Source: DASWRT01 sp036403035
GTDB lineage: Bacteria > Pseudomonadota > Alphaproteobacteria > ATCC43930 > CGMCC-115725
DNA: 10,895 nucleotides
Assembly (NCBI GenBank): GCA_036403035.1
Contig: DASWRT010000027.1
Span: 1 to 10,895 of the forward strand
Reading direction: 5' to 3'
A model generated the notes under the pieces. The model was not told where the DNA came from. It searched no databases and saw only the letters and a program-made list of their open reading frames with translations. Made by a program: the position numbers and the translations under genes. This document shows, piece after piece, positions 9,961 to 10,895 of the stretch (position 1 is its first letter; each line of letters begins with the position of its first letter).

Positions 9961-10045
9961 TCCACTGCCGAACCGCGCCATGATGCCCACCGCCCGTCTC
10001 CGGGGGCCGGCACCCGGCGATGCGGCGCACCCGCCGCAGCGTCAT
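9860..10045 (-). CDS. Candidate 61-residue leader ORF behind SAM-II aptamer B
   Basis: An ATG at 10045 lies 12 bases after the GCGGGG that ends aptamer B, the place where a SAM-II-controlled start codon is expected. The predicted peptide begins MTLRRVRRIAG and is rich in Arg, Gly and Ser, with a basic end (RQRRKRRPGG); I recognise no family. The ribosome-binding GGGG would be caught either in the aptamer pseudoknot or in a GCGGGG/CCCCGC hairpin. It could be a regulatory leader whose translation affects downstream cysH, or a chance ORF in GC-rich leader RNA. Base composition gives no decisive coding signal. Confidence 0.3.
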   Translation of the reverse strand: MTLRRVRRIAGCRPPETGGGHHGAVRQWSFRSVSSDAASQDGGDTGAVASFRQRRKRRPGG

Positions 10046-10048
10046 CGG

Positions 10049-10063
10049 GCGGGGCGGCCCCGC
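10049..10063 (-). other. Hairpin at the 3' edge of aptamer B
   Basis: On the minus strand GCGGGG-CCG-CCCCGC forms a 6-bp hairpin. Its first arm is the 3' end of aptamer B, so hairpin and ligand-bound pseudoknot may compete. It would hide the only Shine-Dalgarno-like GGGG before the ATG at 10045. No T-run follows. Confidence 0.4.
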
Positions 10064-10112
10064 TTTAGCTGCATTTATCGAGCGCCCGCAAGCTGATGCT
10101 CAAATCGGCGCC
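10058..10112 (-). ncRNA. SAM-II-type riboswitch aptamer B (toward cysH)
   Basis: The RNA has the SAM-II layout. P1 pairs GCGCC (10111-10107) with GGCGC (10086-10082). The loop starts with the conserved GAUUUGAG and includes GCUUGCG, and the 3' tail holds AUAAAUG and GCUAAAG ending in CGGGG. It is the second aptamer on the cysH leader, about 26 bases after the terminator of aptamer A, and has no terminator of its own. Control of translation, through the GGGG, is the likely mode. The pseudoknot pairing seen by eye is short (GCUU with AAGC), shorter than in A. It matches aptamer C on the opposite strand at 48 of 55 positions. Confidence 0.8.
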
Positions 10113-10137
10113 ATACCCGTCGCGATCAGCCGACCGG

Positions 10138-10171
10138 AAAACAAAAAACCCCGATCCCAAGGGGGCCGGGG
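10138..10171 (-). terminator. Intrinsic terminator after aptamer A
   Basis: On the minus strand the arms CCCCG (10171-10167) and CGGGG (10153-10149) are extended by an inner CCC/GGG pairing, followed by TTTTTTG and TTTT. The 5' arm bases CCGGCC (10169-10164) can instead pair with GGUCGG (10187-10182), the 3' pseudoknot strand of aptamer A (one G-U pair). SAM binding would therefore free the arm and favour termination, an OFF switch. Confidence 0.8.
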
Positions 10172-10181
10172 CTTCAAACCT

Positions 10182-10239
10182 CCGACCTTTTAGCGGGATT
10201 TTTAACGTGGCCGCAAGCCGGTCGGCTCAAATCACCACG
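10182..10239 (-). ncRNA. SAM-II riboswitch aptamer A (upstream, transcriptional stage toward cysH)
   Basis: P1 pairs CGUGG (10239-10235) with CCACG (10210-10206). The loop has GAUUUGAG and GGCUUGCG; the 3' tail has UUAAAAAU and GCUAAAAGG. A pseudoknot of six Watson-Crick pairs joins CCGACC (10225-10220) to GGUCGG (10187-10182), the H-type fold of SAM-II. It is the most canonical of the three aptamers here. It is transcribed from the TTGACA promoter at 10278 and followed within 11 bases by an intrinsic terminator, with aptamer B further down the same transcript. SAM-II RNAs are known mainly ahead of met genes; control of cysH is inferred from position. Confidence 0.85.
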
Positions 10240-10248
10240 AACGCTTAC

Positions 10249-10278
10249 ACGGTACGGATGGGGCGCCGTCCTTGTCAA
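10249..10278 (-). promoter_or_regulatory. Promoter for the cysH leader
   Basis: A perfect TTGACA (10278-10273) is followed after 18 bp by TACCGT (10254-10249), a weak -10. Transcription would start near 10242, a few bases before P1 of aptamer A. The strong -35 directly abuts the paired 15-bp repeats, as expected for an activator-assisted promoter. Confidence 0.5.
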
Positions 10279-10281
10279 GCG

Positions 10282-10316
10282 CAGTGTGCGGCGCAACGAT
10301 ACAGTGTGCAGCGCAA
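10282..10316. repeat. Two 15-bp direct repeats between the divergent promoters (candidate operator)
   Basis: CAGTGTGCGGCGCAA (10282-10296) and CAGTGTGCAGCGCAA (10302-10316) differ at one base and have a 20-bp period, two helical turns. Each contains a small dyad (TGC...GCA). They end 3 bp from the -35 of the cysH-side promoter and about 31 bp from the -35 of the transporter promoter, fitting a shared transcription factor such as a LysR-type sulfur regulator; the factor is not identified. Confidence 0.5.
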
Positions 10317-10347
10317 TTCCGTGCTGGCCTCCGCTTCTCCGCCGACA

Positions 10348-10377
10348 TTGACAGCCCCGGGGGCGCGTCCATACTTT
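10348..10377 (+). promoter_or_regulatory. Promoter for the sulfonate-type transporter leader
   Basis: TTGACA (10348-10353) is followed by CATACT (10370-10375, 16-bp spacer) or TACTTT (10372-10377, 18-bp spacer). Transcription would begin around 10381-10384, immediately before aptamer C, as typical for riboswitch-controlled genes. Confidence 0.6.
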
Positions 10378-10384
10378 CAGCCTC

Positions 10385-10440
10385 AGCGCCGATTTGAGCT
10401 TCAGCTTGCGGGCGCTTAACAAATGCGGCTAAAGCGAGGG
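10385..10440 (+). ncRNA. SAM-II-type riboswitch aptamer C (toward the sulfonate-type transporter)
   Basis: P1 pairs AGCGCC (10385-10390) with GGCGCU (10411-10416). The loop has GAUUUGAG and GCUUGCG; the 3' tail has ACAAAUG and GCUAAAG followed by CGAGGG. It differs from aptamer B at only 7 of 55 positions although it lies on the opposite strand. Possible pseudoknot pairs are GCUU with AAGC, or CUUC (10399-10402) with GAGG (10436-10439). A strong terminator begins 4 bases after the aptamer, so SAM would stop transcription before the transporter gene. Confidence 0.8.
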
Positions 10441-10443
10441 CGT

Positions 10444-10474
10444 CCCGCCCAGCAGCGCTGCCGGCGGGTTTTTT
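10444..10474 (+). terminator. Intrinsic terminator after aptamer C
   Basis: Arms CCCGCC (10444-10449) and GGCGGG (10463-10468) plus the inner CAGC/GCTG stem are followed by TTTTTT (10469-10474). GGGCG (10438-10442) at the aptamer edge can pair with CGCCC (10446-10450) and would break the 5' arm, a candidate antiterminator. Confidence 0.82.
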
Positions 10475-10523
10475 AATGGGCCTGATCCCGCCCAGGCCGG
10501 AACAGGGTGGGAGAGAAGGACCG

Positions 10524-10895
10524 GTGACTGCTTTCCGAGGCGCGGTGCGCCCCTTCCGTACGATGGTCGCGACGGCGGTCTTCGCGGCGGCATCCCTCGT
10601 GGCGGCGCTGGGCGCGGCGGTCGCGCACGCGGCCGAGCCGCAGAAAATCCGCGTCGACTACGCCTACTACAACCCGGTCAGCCTCGTCCTGAAGGAGAAG
10701 GGCTGGCTGGAGCAGGAGTTCGCGCCGCAGGGCACTGTGGTCGAGTGGGTGCTTAGCCTCGGCAGCAACAAGGCGCTGGAGTTCCTCAACGGCAGCAGCG
10801 TCGATTTCGGCTCGACGGCCGGCTCAGCGGCGCTGCTCGCCCGCGCCAACGGCAACCCGATCAAGGCCGTCTACGTCTACTCGAAGCCGGAATGG
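10524..10895 (+). CDS. ssuA: Aliphatic sulfonate-type ABC transporter substrate-binding protein (partial)
   Basis: The first 124 codons are present; the gene continues past the window. A signal peptide (basic n-region with R5, R9 and R12, hydrophobic core about 15-33, AHA cleavage after residue 36) is followed by IRVDYAYYNPVSLVLKEKGW, LSLGSNKALEFLNGSSVDFG and STAGSAALLARANG. This is the NMT1/SsuA-like fold pattern of periplasmic proteins that capture alkanesulfonates or taurine. The GTG at 10524 was chosen because GGGAGAG (10509-10515) sits 8 bases upstream and the n-region is then complete; an in-frame ATG at 10563 would leave the signal peptide without its basic end. The SAM-II aptamer and terminator upstream support a sulfur-source role. 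Permease and ATPase genes should follow outside the window. The exact substrate is not determined. Confidence 0.82.
   Translation, partial: MTAFRGAVRPFRTMVATAVFAAASLVAALGAAVAHAAEPQKIRVDYAYYNPVSLVLKEKGWLEQEFAPQGTVVEWVLSLGSNKALEFLNGSSVDFGSTAGSAALLARANGNPIKAVYVYSKPEW

Noticed and set aside
9723..9983. 86-codon plus-strand ORF
   Set aside because: It runs antisense through the cysH leader, is Arg/Pro-rich as expected from random GC-rich sequence, and has no recognisable motif or Shine-Dalgarno sequence.
9727..9990. 87-codon minus-strand ORF in the cysH leader
   Set aside because: It overlaps the hairpin series, shows no family features and lacks a ribosome-binding site; the ORF in another frame starting at 10045 is better placed behind aptamer B.
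9841..10060. Cobalamin riboswitch or tmRNA in the hairpin-rich region
   Set aside because: The conserved cobalamin-box and tmRNA tag or acceptor features were looked for by eye and not found.
10282..10316. CRISPR array or replication iterons
   Set aside because: There are only two 15-bp units with a 5-bp gap, located exactly between divergent promoters; operator sites fit better.
10096..10422. ORFs of 107 (plus) and 82 (minus) codons across the control region
   Set aside because: They cover aptamers, terminators and promoters on both strands; these RNA features explain the sequence better.
10563..10895. ATG at 10563 as start of the sulfonate-type binding protein
   Set aside because: It has no Shine-Dalgarno sequence and would delete the basic n-region of the signal peptide; the GTG at 10524 has both.

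Overview
The window is GC-rich DNA, apparently from an alphaproteobacterium and most likely of the Rhizobiales type. Two things suggest this: a GlpV-type solute-binding protein with its small DUF2160 membrane partner, and several SAM-II riboswitch aptamers, a class found mainly in alphaproteobacteria. No mobile element, CRISPR array, rRNA or tRNA was seen.

Region 1 (1-5693) is an ABC uptake operon on the + strand: ATPase, two permeases, a DUF2160 protein and a 585-residue periplasmic binding protein, followed by a 2H-phosphoesterase (LigT/2'-5' RNA ligase-like) gene. The proteins look like the rhizobial glycerol importer, but there is one ATPase instead of two. The operon diverges from the start of an amidohydrolase gene that resembles an N-acetylglucosamine-6-phosphate deacetylase. 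The 94-bp intergenic region holds two TGGT-N4-ACCA operators of GntR/HutC (NagR/DasR) type, one in each of two face-to-face promoters. Both promoters predict near-leaderless mRNAs.

Region 2 (5704-9696), on the - strand, reads as cysH (APS reductase with Fe-S cysteines), then two tandem paralogous COG4529 flavoproteins. It converges on the first operon with only 10 bp between the stop codons.

Region 3 (9697-10523) is an 827-bp control region without a confident gene. I read three SAM-II-type aptamers in it. Two (A and B) are in tandem on the - strand facing cysH, with an intrinsic terminator after A. The third (C) is on the + strand facing a sulfonate-type ABC binding protein gene (10524 onward, cut by the window end) and is also followed by an intrinsic terminator. 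B and C match at 48 of 55 positions. Divergent TTGACA promoters flank a pair of 15-bp direct repeats. The layout suggests that SAM, the end product of sulfur assimilation, shuts off both sulfate reduction and sulfonate uptake: two-stage (transcription, then translation) toward cysH, and by transcription termination toward the transporter. This control region is the most remarkable part of the window.
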